Origin: Pyxicephalus adspersus
Lineage: Eukaryota; Chordata; Amphibia; Anura; Pyxicephalidae
DNA: 64,000 bases
Direction: 5' to 3'
Assembly: GCF_032062135.1 (NCBI RefSeq)
Contig: NC_092868.1
Span: 45,759,603-45,823,602, forward strand
The notes under the pieces: generated by a model
The model's input: only the letters and a program-made list of their open reading frames with translations
Databases searched by the model: none
What the model was told of the DNA's origin: nothing
In this document: positions 33,725 through 44,500 of the stretch, one piece after another
Layout: each line of letters starts with the position of its first letter
Numbering within the stretch: the stretch's first letter is position 1
Position numbers and translations under genes: made by a program

Positions 33725-34281
33725 TGGTGAGTAAAAGAGATAGTGCTGTCCCGTGGTATGCTTATCTGAGTCATAAAGAGTTGCATAAGTTCCTACGGTA
33801 TTATGGACTATTAATATAATTATTATTATTTTTTTTATTATTTAGGATTTATATAGTGCCAACATATTACGCAGCGCTGTACATTAAATAGGGGCTGCAA
33901 ATGACAGACAGATACATACAGTGACAAAGGAGAGGACCCTGCCCCGAAGAACTTACAATCTAGGAGAAGGGGGATGTATAATTAGACAGATGATAATCAA
34001 TAAAGGCAATATGAAACTTGAATTATTTTTATTCATTGTTTAAAAAAACAAATTAAAGATTTTAGACAAAGCGTGAGGATACATTCGATCGCATGCCAAT
34101 GTGCAAATGGGCATTATATGATCCTTGCATACAGTGTGGCCTCAGTGAAACACATAAAACACCAACATAATGTTGCTTTTTCGCATCCTATTTTAAAATG
34201 AACACAAAACTATTTAGGAATCAGATGTTACATAAGTGATTAGTAAAATGATGGAAGAATCATGTGCCAAGGAAGAAGGAT
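33725..34281. repeat. Segmental duplication, copy B (tRNA-Phe flank)
   Basis: Partner of 29893-30446. Together with tRNA-Phe copy 2 it forms a duplicated unit of at least 0.63 kb. Minisatellite arrays sit immediately on both outer edges of this copy, suggesting the arrays took part in the duplication or expanded at its breakpoints. Confidence 0.9.
33818..33966 (-). mobile_element. L2 tail (in duplication copy B)
   Basis: Duplicate of 29975-30135, with GAAGAACTTACAATCTAGG as the right end. It was inherited through the tRNA-Phe segmental duplication rather than inserted independently. Confidence 0.85.
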
Positions 34282-34282
34282 T

Positions 34283-34660
34283 AAGGCGTGTAATGCGGAG
34301 GGATGGGGCACTGCGTGTAATGCAGAGGGATTGGGCATAGTGTGTAATGGTGAGGGATGGGGCACTGCGTGTAATGCAGAGGGATGGGGCACTGTGAGTA
34401 ATGGTGAGGGATGGGGCACTGTGAGTAATGGTGAGGGATGGGGCACTACATGTAATGCAGAGAGATGGGGCACTGCGTGTAATGGTGAGGGATGGGGCAC
34501 TGTGTGTAATGCAGAGGGATGGGGCACTGATGGGGCACTACATGTAATGCAGAGGGATGGGGCACTGTGTGTAATGCAGAGGGATGGGGCACTGCGTGTA
34601 ATGGTGAGGGATGGGGCACTGTGAGTAATGGTGAGGGATGGGGCACTGCGTGTAATGAAG
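34283..34660. repeat. 27-bp minisatellite array 2
   Basis: About 14 units of the same 27-bp family as array 1, fully sequenced. Two unit types alternate irregularly, one with TAATGCAGAGGGATGG and one with TAATGGTGAGGGATGG, plus one truncated unit near 34530. The 27-bp period keeps reading frames open on both strands, giving spurious open frames. Confidence 0.95.
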
Positions 34661-35082
34661 GGGAATGAATAACCAAGGCACGGTGTGTATTGCAGATGGA
34701 GAAATAGACAATGATATGCAAAAGGCACATTGCCTTAGGAAAGAAAAGAGTGAGATGGGTGAGATGTTGTAATATAGCAGAATAGTGCTGCTAACCTATC
34801 ACAATCCCTAAAACTGACAAATATATAGATCAAGTGATTCTCCAGTGGCCAATAAATAATACAGATCCAAACTATTTTTAGATTTTTTTTATAGGGGAAT
34901 AAAAGAGAACTATCACATCAAAATTTCATTCTGCATAAAGTAAGGCAGTTTTCTATGTAGACTGATATGAATAGGTTCAGTTTGTGCATGCTGTGTTCAT
35001 ATTGCTTTCACCCTCTGATGTTTCCTTAACATGTCTGTTCCTTTAAGCCCACTGGGGGTACCAATTAAAATTTACAGCCTCT

Positions 35083-35155
35083 TGCCGAAACCCGGGATCG
35101 AACCAGGGACCTTTAGATCTTCAGTCTAACGCTCTCCCAACTGAGCTATTTCGGC
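35083..35155 (-). tRNA. tRNA-Phe (GAA), copy 3
   Basis: The same 73-nt sequence as copies 1 and 2, but with unrelated flanks on both sides. A TTTT terminator lies about 14 bases downstream on the minus strand. Identity despite different flanks suggests selection or gene conversion acting on the tRNA alone. Confidence 0.97.
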
Positions 35156-35929
35156 AGCTTGAAAGACAGCTTTCTGCATGATGTCACAGGGGGTCATCTG
35201 AGGTCATGTGTAATAGGAATTGAAAAGGCACTTGTGGAGAACTTTATCAGCTTTATCCTAATATGCATAATGCATCTACTTCATCCTTAAAGGACAACTG
35301 ATCCTTTAGTATAAATTGTTATTTAATGAATTCTCCCTAACCTAACTAGTTACTTATTAACCTTTCTGGCTCTTTTTATGATTTTCATTGTGCAGCCCTG
35401 CACTGCACACCATTAAATGTCTCTGCTGCATGCCCTTGATATGAGTGTGTAATGGGCCCCTTTTATTCTTATAAAAAAGCTTTGAAGTACTACAATGAAA
35501 TGTGCTGGGGATTTTTATTTTCTTTCTTTTCCAGCATTGGAAAAGATTTGTGATTGAAGTCAAACAGTCATTCCCACACGCTGTGTTCAATGAGTGGACT
35601 AAATGTGCAGGACTCACCTCCTGCAAAAATAAACTGGCCTGTGCAAAAATGCCAATATTAATGCCATCGTCCATCCATAGTGTTTTCAGGTTACAAAGGA
35701 AGAAAGATGAACTCACAAATTTCCTAAAAACAAGATCTGCATGCCATCACCAACAGCTCACTTTATAGGTCTTTATGACAGCAATGAGATCTGCTGCAGA
35801 GATACCATTGCTTACTCCCAGTTTCCAATGCTATTAGTTAGATTTGCATCCCATTAACCAAAGATAATCTCTTCCCTACCCTCAAGCATGCATGCTACCA
35901 ATAGGATCTGCACTCCAAAGCTTTTTCAT
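35156..35929. other. Intergenic, nothing recognised
   Basis: Unique AT-rich sequence between tRNA-Phe copy 3 and foldback copy 4. An 88-codon open frame at 35502 has no recognisable features. Confidence 0.6.
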
Positions 35930-36644
35930 TAAAGCTTTTCAAAGGCTGGAGAGGATACACTTTCATCTAAATCTGAAATGGATTTCTTCAAACTCATTTG
36001 CCATTTGCTATTATTAATATTATTATAATCAATAAACAGGATTTATATAGCACCAACATATTAAGCAGCGCTGTACATTAAATATGGGTTGCAAATGACA
36101 GACAGATACAGACAGTGACACAGGAGGAGGAGAGGACCCTGCCCCGAAGAGCTTACAATCTAGGAGGTGGGGAAGTCTCATACAATTGGAGTTTGAAAAG
36201 ATGGGTTTTGAGAGCAGAAAGTAGGAGCTAGCCGAATAGGACGAAGGAGACCATTCCAGAGAGTCGGGGCAGCTCTAAAAGTCTTGGAGCCGTGTTGTGA
36301 TGGGGTTATAAGTGAGGAAGTCATTGGTAGGTCATTGGAGGAGATAAGAGAGCGGCTAGAGAAGGATTTTTCTATCAGGTCAGAAAGGTAAGTGGGACAA
36401 GAACTGTGGAGGGATTTGAAGGCAAGGTGCAGGAGCTTGAATTCGATTCTCAGGTGAAATGGAAGCCAATGGAGAAAACTACAAAGAGATGCGGCAGAGG
36501 AGGAGCCGTGGGAAGGATGGATGTCTCGCTGCAGCAATGTTTTGAATCCTGGACCAGATCTATTCCAGGTTTGCTGGATCACCCAGATTTACTGATGAAA
36601 ATGTATCCTCTCCAGCTTTGAAGAGTTTTAATAAATCAGGCCTA
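35930..36644. mobile_element. Foldback element, copy 4, split by an L2 insertion
   Basis: Left part (AGGCTGGAGAGGATACACTT to CATTTGCTATT) ends at about 36004 and the right part (GCAATGTTTTGAATCCTGGA to TTTTAATAAATCAGGCC) resumes at about 36536. The L2 fragment lies between, in the spacer of the hairpin. Confidence 0.8.
36005..36535 (-). mobile_element. L2 LINE 3' fragment, minus strand, inside a foldback element
   Basis: Minus-strand translation LHWLPFHLRIEFKLLHLAFK, CPTYLSDLI and [19 protein letters not shown] is the C-terminal part of an L2 reverse transcriptase. The L2 tail and ATT-rich 3' end lie to the left. It interrupts the foldback element whose halves are 35930-36004 and 36536-36644. 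Confidence 0.88.
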
Positions 36645-36689
36645 AAGAATCTGGATGTTTTGTATCATATTGCATACCGGTGTTGTTAA

Positions 36690-36760
36690 TCAGCACAATT
36701 TCCACTTGAAGTGGCTCGCTGTAGCTTTGTGCTCAGTGATCTCTAAACGCCGTGGTCTCT
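36690..36760 (-). pseudogene. Possible duplicated fragment of CCDC30 exon 21
   Basis: Plus-strand 36693-36756 (aatcagcacaatttccactt, then a shared GTGGCTCGCTGTAGCTT and CTCAGTGATCTCTA) closely resembles 41988-42040 inside CCDC30 exon 21. No open frame or splice sites are retained. It is either an exon-scale duplication of about 50-60 bp or a repeat shared by both places. Confidence 0.45.
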
Positions 36761-36783
36761 TGCTAATGAGCTCTGCACTCTAA

Positions 36784-37114
36784 AGCTGCGTACACACGGC
36801 AAATTTTTCTCGCCCGATAATCGGTATCGGCCAATTATCGGGCGAAAATCTGCCGTGTGTACAGTCGGTCGTCGTCCATCGTCCGACGACCGTCCTGGCG
36901 GATCCATGGACGATGGACGACGACCGATCCTAATGAAAGGGAAGGGGAGAGCGCGCAGCAGGGTGCCGCTCCGTCGCTCTCCCCCTCCCCTCTCCATAGA
37001 GCATGAATGGTGCTGTATGTACAGCATCGTTCATGCATCGTGCAGTCTTTTCTCGTTGGAAAGGATCGTGAAAGATCCTTTCCAATGAGAAAAATTGCAG
37101 GTGTGTACGCAGCT
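36784..37114 (+). mobile_element. Harbinger-like MITE, copy F (best preserved)
   Basis: 331 bp with near-perfect ends AGCTGCGTACACACGGC and GGTGTGTACGCAGCT, flanked by TAA at 36781-36783 and 37115-37117. The interior has several nested inverted repeats (CGCCCGATAATCGG/CCAATTATCGGGCG, GTCGTCCATCGTCC/GGACGATGGACGAC) and should fold extensively as RNA. Confidence 0.9.
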
Positions 37115-37652
37115 TAACTCCATAGCTAATAGTCACAGGTGAGATCTGTACCCCAGCATACAGAGCTCACTCTCCAGCATTGATGCCACTGATAAGATCT
37201 GCATATAACACACAAAAGCTAATTCCACATAGATCTATACTAACAAAAGCAACTCCTGGCCTGCAGACATGAAAAAGATAGATTCTATGATTGATCAGAC
37301 AATGGGCAAGGAAGAGGTGGAGCAGCAAAGAGTTTACTGAAGAGTTTAACCCTTGTACATGCTCTTGGCCATGACGACAGAAGTGGCACTATACAAACTA
37401 TTACTATTCTGTTCATTGAAAGACAAAACAGAAGTTTTTAGATCTTAACCATTAGGTTTCAGGTCTTGTTCTCCTATCTTGGTTTTGCAAAGGATAAGGA
37501 GGTTCTTTATTTGCTGAAGGCTGGATCTTGACTTATATTTCATGGCATAAATGTGGGTTCTTTAATTCCTTGGTTAGTAAAGATGGGGAACCTCAGATCC
37601 CAAGGACATATTGATACAAGCAACTGAGTAAATTTCTTAAAATGCATTTGCA

Positions 37653-37654
<2 letters not shown>

Positions 37655-37683
<29 letters not shown>

Positions 37684-37820
37684 AAACAGGATTCATATAG
37701 CGCCAATATATTACACAGGGCTGTACATTAAATAGGGGTAGCAAATGACAGACAGATGCAGTGACACAGGAGGAAGAGAGGAGCCTGCCCCAAAGAGTTT
37801 ATAATCTAGGAGGTGGGGGA
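37655..37820 (-). mobile_element. L2 tail inside a second foldback element
   Basis: (ATT)n followed by AATAAACAGGATTCATATAG and the L2 tail in reverse orientation, with no coding part. It sits between GCATTTGC and GTTAGCAAATG of a foldback element, the same position as the L2 insertion at 36005. Confidence 0.8.
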
Positions 37821-37942
37821 AGTATTGTTAGCAAATGTTTTTAATCCTGCACCAGATCCATGGCAGGTTTGCTGGATCGCCCAGGTTCACTGATGAAAAT
37901 ATCCTCTCCAGGCTTGGAGACCTTTAATAAACCAGGCCCGTT
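37821..37942. mobile_element. Foldback element, right half
   Basis: From TTGTTAGCAAATGTTTTTAA through TTTGCTGGATCGCCCAGG and ATATCCTCTCCAGGCTTGGA to AATAAACCAGGCC. Its left half is reduced to AAATTTCTTAAAATGCATTT before the L2 tail at 37655. Confidence 0.75.
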
Positions 37943-38362
37943 GTATGGCGGGTTGCTCAGTTTAGCTCTGACTAGGAACAGAAGCCAAGGCCCATGCTTT
38001 ATATACACTTGGGATAGTTGGGGGTCCAAAGGGGAAAGAGAACAAAACATAGGGGTTAAAAAAATAAATTATAAATTATATATTTAAAGACATACTGAAA
38101 CAATATATAAGAAATTATATAAATGAAGGCGAAGCACAAGCAGTCTTATTAAAATCTTTTATATTCTAATAAAAATACAAACATTAAAAGTCAAATTATG
38201 TTTACATGGTGGAGCCATTTGTAATGGCTCAACCTCACTGTGCAATTAGCAGCATGAACTGAATACTTTTAAAGGGAAGGCACCTAAGTCAATCCAGAAA
38301 GAACTACATAGTGCTATCATCAGTCTGAGTCTGTTTATCTTAGGCAAATATTACAAGTAGTT

Positions 38363-38570
38363 TTATACATCATTGACTCTTGATTCTGGTACTCCACAGT
38401 CCTCTGAGGCTGCAATGATGACTTTGGGGGAATGGACATTAAGATATCCAACCTCTGATGTATCAGAGCGGGAGACCGGTAAGGGAAAAGAGCTTTCTGG
38501 AGATTGTTCCATGTTTCCATCTTCAGTAACTTTAATCACAGGAGAGCTGTGGCGTGTCACTTCTGAAAAG
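38363..38570 (-). CDS. CCDC30: CCDC30 terminal exon with stop codon
   Basis: The acceptor lies after TTTTTTCTAG; the exon is 208 nt and ends in TAA at 38365-38363. It encodes FSEVTRHSSPVIKVTEDGNM, a Ser/Pro-rich middle (SPESSFPLPVSRSD) and ends PESRVNDV. The tail looks disordered. I could not assign a poly(A) signal downstream with confidence. Confidence 0.88.
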
Positions 38571-41500
38571 CTAGAAAAAAAAACAAATAATAAAGTTCTG
38601 ATAGTTACATTACCACATACACTAACACAGGGGTTCCAAAAAAACCTTTTTTTTTTTCGAGCACTTTGTGTAGTAACATGGGAGGCTTTTTAAAAAAAGT
38701 TATGCATAATATAAAAGGGAAGCTCAAAGAGTACTCAGGGTCCTCCAGGGAGGGAATGGAGAATTGAGCTCCAAAATATTGTCAGTAAAAGTGTTGTCAG
38801 AAAGGTATTTTCTCTGGCAATCCATCAGCAATCCATAAAAAGAACAACACAGAACAATTCTAGAGATAAAACAGAATGTCACGTTAGGAAAAGGCTTCTT
38901 ACCTTTCATTTGGCAGATTTATAATTTCATCCACTCTCATTAGCCAATCAGATGGAATCATCATTGCAATATCCTAAAAATAATAGAAGAGATTTAATCT
39001 TGCAGGTTAAATATTTAAATAGTTGCCATTGCAAGGCAAAGGATGACCATGGGTTATTTTCTCTTAAGGCACAGAGCAGTTGCAATTCTTTTACTTCTAT
39101 CCCACATCCTAAGTGTCCTTATAATTATTCATTTATGCTAACCAGATTTCGTCAATTGTCAAGTTTGTCAAATTTGTCAAAATTGTCAAGTTGCGTTTAA
39201 ACCAAATCATTATGATCTCCCCTCCAATTGAGCGTCACTTCCCCCACCTCCTAGATTGTAAGCTTTTCAGGGCAGGGTCCTTTCCTCCTCCTGTGTCACT
39301 GTCTGTATCTGTCTGTCATTTGCAACCCCTATGTAATGTATAGCACAGTCTAATATGTTGGCGTTATAAAAATCCTGTTTTATAATAATAATAATTATCG
39401 GAGTCCCTTACAAAACAAACTGACTCATATTTACTCTCAGTAGCGAAGGTTAAGTATGCAGGCATTGCTGTGCTGTGTGGATAGATAATAGCACCTACAT
39501 GAGGAACCCGATATGGGCAATTCTATAGGCCAAGTGTAATTTCCTGACCTTCTGTGTATGGATAAGTATGTTTATATGCCGCACTCCATTGTTCTCATGT
39601 GACAGAGCTGTTACTTCTCAAATGTTCCAGTGCTTTCACATGGGTGGGAGAAAAGCCTACAGTCCCAACCCTACTCCAATAGGTCTGGGTATTGCTATCA
39701 AATTGCTATTTTTCTCCCAGTTAAACAGGAGAGTATAGGAGTGAGGTAAGGTGAGTAACTTCGGCTGGAGAAATGGGAAAGTTGGCTGATTTTCTTACAT
39801 TGCCATGAATGGGTAAAGGAAAGGTCCACTTTAAATATCCATAAACAGTATATAGAGAATATTGTCACAGAAGACACATACTTATTATTGGCATTGTGTT
39901 GCTTTATTGGTTTAAAATTGTCTTCTTGTCATAAAGTATACTGGGTAGAGCCAGACTCTATACCAGAACAGTTAAATTTATTATTTTGTTAATTAAGCCA
40001 GGGCTACTTTAGACTAAAGACCAGTCATTCTTTAATTTTGTTAAGTATATAATCTATTCTTTTAATATTTGTACATATTGGTACAGCTGTCATACTTACA
40101 GGTAGGTTGAGGGCTTGCAACTTCTTTAAAACTTGCTTTAATGAGCGCATTTGGTTATAAAGCTGAAGTATGCTCTCCCTCAGCTGTTGGTTTTCATGAT
40201 CTAGAATCTCACTCCTAGGATGACACAAATGGACATAAACAATTTCAGGAATGTTAAATCTAAAATAAGAGTAAAATTTTGATAACCAGCTGCACATATC
40301 CACATATGAGCTATAGAGAAGTATTCTTTTTAGTATTTATGTGCTATGAATTGTTCTGCAGTAACCTGCTTTAGGCAAATTTGTCACTCCAGTAGCCCAT
40401 GGTAGCGTACCTTTATGTTTTCTTTTATAAAACCGGTTTCACAATTTTAAAGAGAACTAGTGAACCTTGAACTGATATGTGCAATATAAGTGGTGTGTAC
40501 TCAAGTGTCCTCTCACTTCAAATCCTTCTGTCTTGGAGGCGGTAAAATCCTACTGCACGGTATCCACATTTAACTATTTCTTAGTAAAGGCCTGCACAGA
40601 CGCTGGATTTCTATTGTTGGAAACAATATTTTGTGACAGGAGAATGAATGAGTGTTCTACACCCAGCACCGTTTTGTTCTATGGAGAAAGGGGAGGACAA
40701 GTGAGTGACATCTTGCTGCGCAGTAATCCCCATTTGATTTGCCAAGGTGGATTGTCTAATGGTGTTGGGAGACCACTATACACTTGCTAGATTTTCATTT
40801 TTTCTGAGACAATCATGGCTGTTAGTCTCAAGCAATAATAATCTAATATTTGTATATACCTTAAATAAGCTGTAGACTGGTTTCAAGGAATTCAAGACCA
40901 GTTACATTTTTATTGCCAGGTCCATCACATCCTTTAAATCAGTGGTTACCAACCAGTGGGCTATGGGCCACTTGTGGTCCACAGAAAAAGTTGGATATTA
41001 TGTGCAATGTTTATGTTTTATTAATATTAAAACAAAATAATATTCTAATAAATTCTTATAATCTGAATGACAATTTTTGCCTTTATAGTGACGTGCACTA
41101 ATTTCACAAACTGTTCTAGAGACAGAAAAACAAGGGAGGCGCAGCGCGACGTCAGTGTAGTATTAAGTTGTATGAGGCAAACGTTACCGAGCCATACGCT
41201 TCAGTATTGTTTCCTCTATTACAACAGTCACCCCGCTCCTCGAATATCGATTCTCATTCGATTTGTTTTATTTTATTTGTTTATTTCTCAGATGCTTTTA
41301 GGTAAGTATGACCTTATTTGTGTATTTTATTTAACTTATATTTATTGGAATCAAATAGTTTGACTTTGATAGCTATCATTTCTTGTTGGTCTTAAGAGTC
41401 AAAATAAATAAACCCATAATGACTGAGAAAAAGCAAACAAATATTTAGCATTTCCTTAGTAATACCAAAGATAATGCAACTAATGATAATAGTAACAATA

Positions 41501-44500
41501 GTAATACTTAATTAATCAATGAATCAGAGCCTCCACAGTCCTTGTCAGCACCATTAAGAAGATTATTGTTTTACAAATGTATTTATCTTTTAAAAAAAAA
41601 TTATATTATTGGTCCACAGGATTTCAAAAAATTAATTTATTGGTCTTTGAAGTCTGAAAGGTTGGTGACCGCTGCTTTAAACCACAGTATGGCTATTTCT
41701 TGCGGAAGGCAATGTACTAAGCACCAGGAGCCTGTATTTTAAAAAGACGAGGTCAGTAAAAAGTAAGGCATTGTAATATGCCCTGTTCAGATTTGCATTT
41801 ATCTCCATTGGATTCCTAGCCCATTCTCCATGAAGTTTGGGGTACTTATTTTAAGAGCAGAGGACAGAAATCAGTACATTAACCTTAGATTTCAAAAGCA
41901 GCCAGCATCCTCTTAAAGAATAAGGACGTATTGTACCATGTTGTGTATTCAGTTGCTGATTAGAAATTGCATACCTGTTCATTACTGAGCACAATTTCCA
42001 CTTGAGGTTGCTCACTGTAGCTTCATGCTCAGTGATCTCTAGCAGCAGCTGTCTCTTCTCTTCATGTAAACGTTCATTCACTGCGGTGATGCTGGTAATC
42101 AGCTGCTGTTCCTAGCAAAGGAAAATAACAGTAACTCAGACCTCTGATGGATCCTGTACGTTCCACAAATAGCAAGACAGGAGATATGCCACAGATGGGA
42201 TACAAAATCTAGGCCCTCTGTAATGGGCACTTCTGAGCTCAATGACAGCTGAATTATATTGGAGTTTTAGCAGTGCAGCAATGGTTCAAAAAGTTGAAGG
42301 TGAACTTTGGAAAAGCAAATTTTGTCTAAATGCAAGATATATGTATACCTAATTAATAAAAATCATAATATTAATATACTTATTTAAATTGTAACGTGTT
42401 TTGTATATGTATTCCAATGTGTACAACAATCCAGTGTTAAACTTTACCTGTATTAAGACCAGACACTGCTTCTTTTTTTCTTGTGCAATGTGACGGGTCT
42501 TGCACAGAACACAAAAAAAAAACATTTTTTATAAGGTCTTAGGAATTCTGACAAATGGTTTATTCAGTTGTTATGCAAGTTGGAAAGCTTTTGATCCATT
42601 TCATAGTTTTCAGTAAAACAGTCAATAGTAAGCATGTAAAACAAGGCTAAAAAAGTACAAGGCATCAAATACAGAGGCTAGAACAGAGCCTAATAATAAG
42701 CCTAATAGCCTTTTTGAAGAATGATCACAAATTTCCATTCTTTGCTCAACCAAAAAATAGCTTGGAGTGCTCCTTAATAACCACCCGCCAATGGAAGTGC
42801 TCCTTGTCATTCACAAACATTGTCAGTTATCAGTGCAAACATTGTTAAGTGTTTCCATTGTTTGGCAGTTGTTGAGATCACTCCTAGATCTTCTGGTCAA
42901 AGGGTGACTAAAGCTACATACACACCTCAGGTGATTCTTGTCTGATTATCGTTTCAGGGATAGTTTCGGACGAGAATATGACAGTGTGTACAGTGCTTGT
43001 CCGACAACGATAATAGATCCGCCTTGGCGGATTCATGAATGATGTACGACAAACGACTGCAATACAAGTGAGGGGAGAGTGCACAGTGGGGTGACACTCA
43101 CACGTTCTCCCCCCTCCCCTTTTAATAGAGCAGAATGGCACTGTATGTACAGCGCTCATTCACTCATCTTTCAGTCTTTTATCATTGGAAAAGATAGTGA
43201 GAAATGATATTAAGTAGATATCAATTATTTACCCTGGTCAAGAACCTATCGACTAGAGAAAGGGCAGCATAACATCACAATGTAAATGTATGGGTTTAAC
43301 TCTTAAGCATACCTTTTCTGTTTGGCTCTTGGACACACTGAGCTCCATCTCCAGCTGTTTAATGCGCTGGTCCCTCTGGTTCAGCTCATTTAAGTACATC
43401 TCCTTGGCTCGGCTGACTTTGGCTTTATTTCGCAGTTGCATTTCATTGTATTTCCTGGTTGTACAGAAAGATTTGAATATTGTAACTTAACATTTGTGAT
43501 GAACTTAGAATAGGTACATTTTAAACAGCCCCCCCCAACACCCATTGCACGTAATCTAGTTACTTTTATATCCATTTGCAGGACATTGGAATTTGGATGT
43601 GACCTTGGCAGATGGATGTGACCTACCTCCCCTTGGACAAAAGCAATGCTCTTTAGCCCCTTCACATGACCAGTACATATGTCTTGGCGGTGCAGTGTTT
43701 TGTACCAACTGAGATACTGTAGAAAAAGGTGAAGCTTGGCAGGAAAGGGATGAAATTTTCTAACAAGTACATTTAGGTAATTAGCAGATAAGTGCAGATA
43801 GATTGGTAAATGACAGCTCATAAATGGCTTGTGGGGAGAACTGACACTATCATGTATCTGCCCCAATTTGGTAGTTGCATTTTTATCAGGCATTTTTCCT
43901 CTAAAGTCTAAAAATCTTGGTATCCTGCCAATAACTCACTTCCTGTTTTATAGTGACAATGCCTGCTGTGCTGTATCCAGGAACAGCAATGTCACTCTAG
44001 AACATTACCAGAGAACACTTCCTTATCACCATAATATAAGGAGGGATGTTCTGTAGTCCACAAAGTGAAATGGACAGGGCTGCTAATAGTACCTGGGTCA
44101 AACTACAGAGTGCATAGAACAGCACTCATTTCTGGCAGGTCTTTTTTGACCCTATTGGACAAACAAAACAATAGCATGTTTAGCAGACCAAAGGGGAAAT
44201 GCTCTTTGTTGGGGTTTATATGAATGTGAAAGAATAGGAGGTGTTACATTTTCATAGCTACATTCCATACTTTGTACTTCCCTAGCAACCATCCTACCTG
44301 ATAGAATCATCCAGCCGTTTCAGAAGAATATCATACTCCTTCAGTAGTTGCTCCTTCTCTTGCTGCATATCCTGCACTTTTTCCAGCAGCTTCTGATTGG
44401 CGCTCTCACAACTTGTGCGCTGTAATGAAATACAGGATGTTTTTATAGATTGCATTTACATTGGAGCAAAATATAGCTTTAAGGTATATGTCATTCCTAT

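Noticed and set aside
32570..33819. Open frames of 371 and 405 codons
   Set aside because: They run through the 27-bp minisatellite and N gaps. A period divisible by three keeps the frames open, and the ends cross an antisense tRNA-Phe gene.
34240..34728. Open frames of 94-162 codons on both strands
   Set aside because: Translation of 27-bp array 2 (HAVPHPSAL-type repeats); present in several frames at once.
40588..40795. Eighth Harbinger-like MITE
   Set aside because: There are hints (GCCTGCACAGACGC, CTATGGAGAAAGGGGAGGAC) but the right end and target site are unrecognisable, so it was not listed as a feature.
43390..43893. 167-codon minus-strand open frame
   Set aside because: It overlaps CCDC30 exon 19 in another frame and runs through intron; composition is not protein-like.
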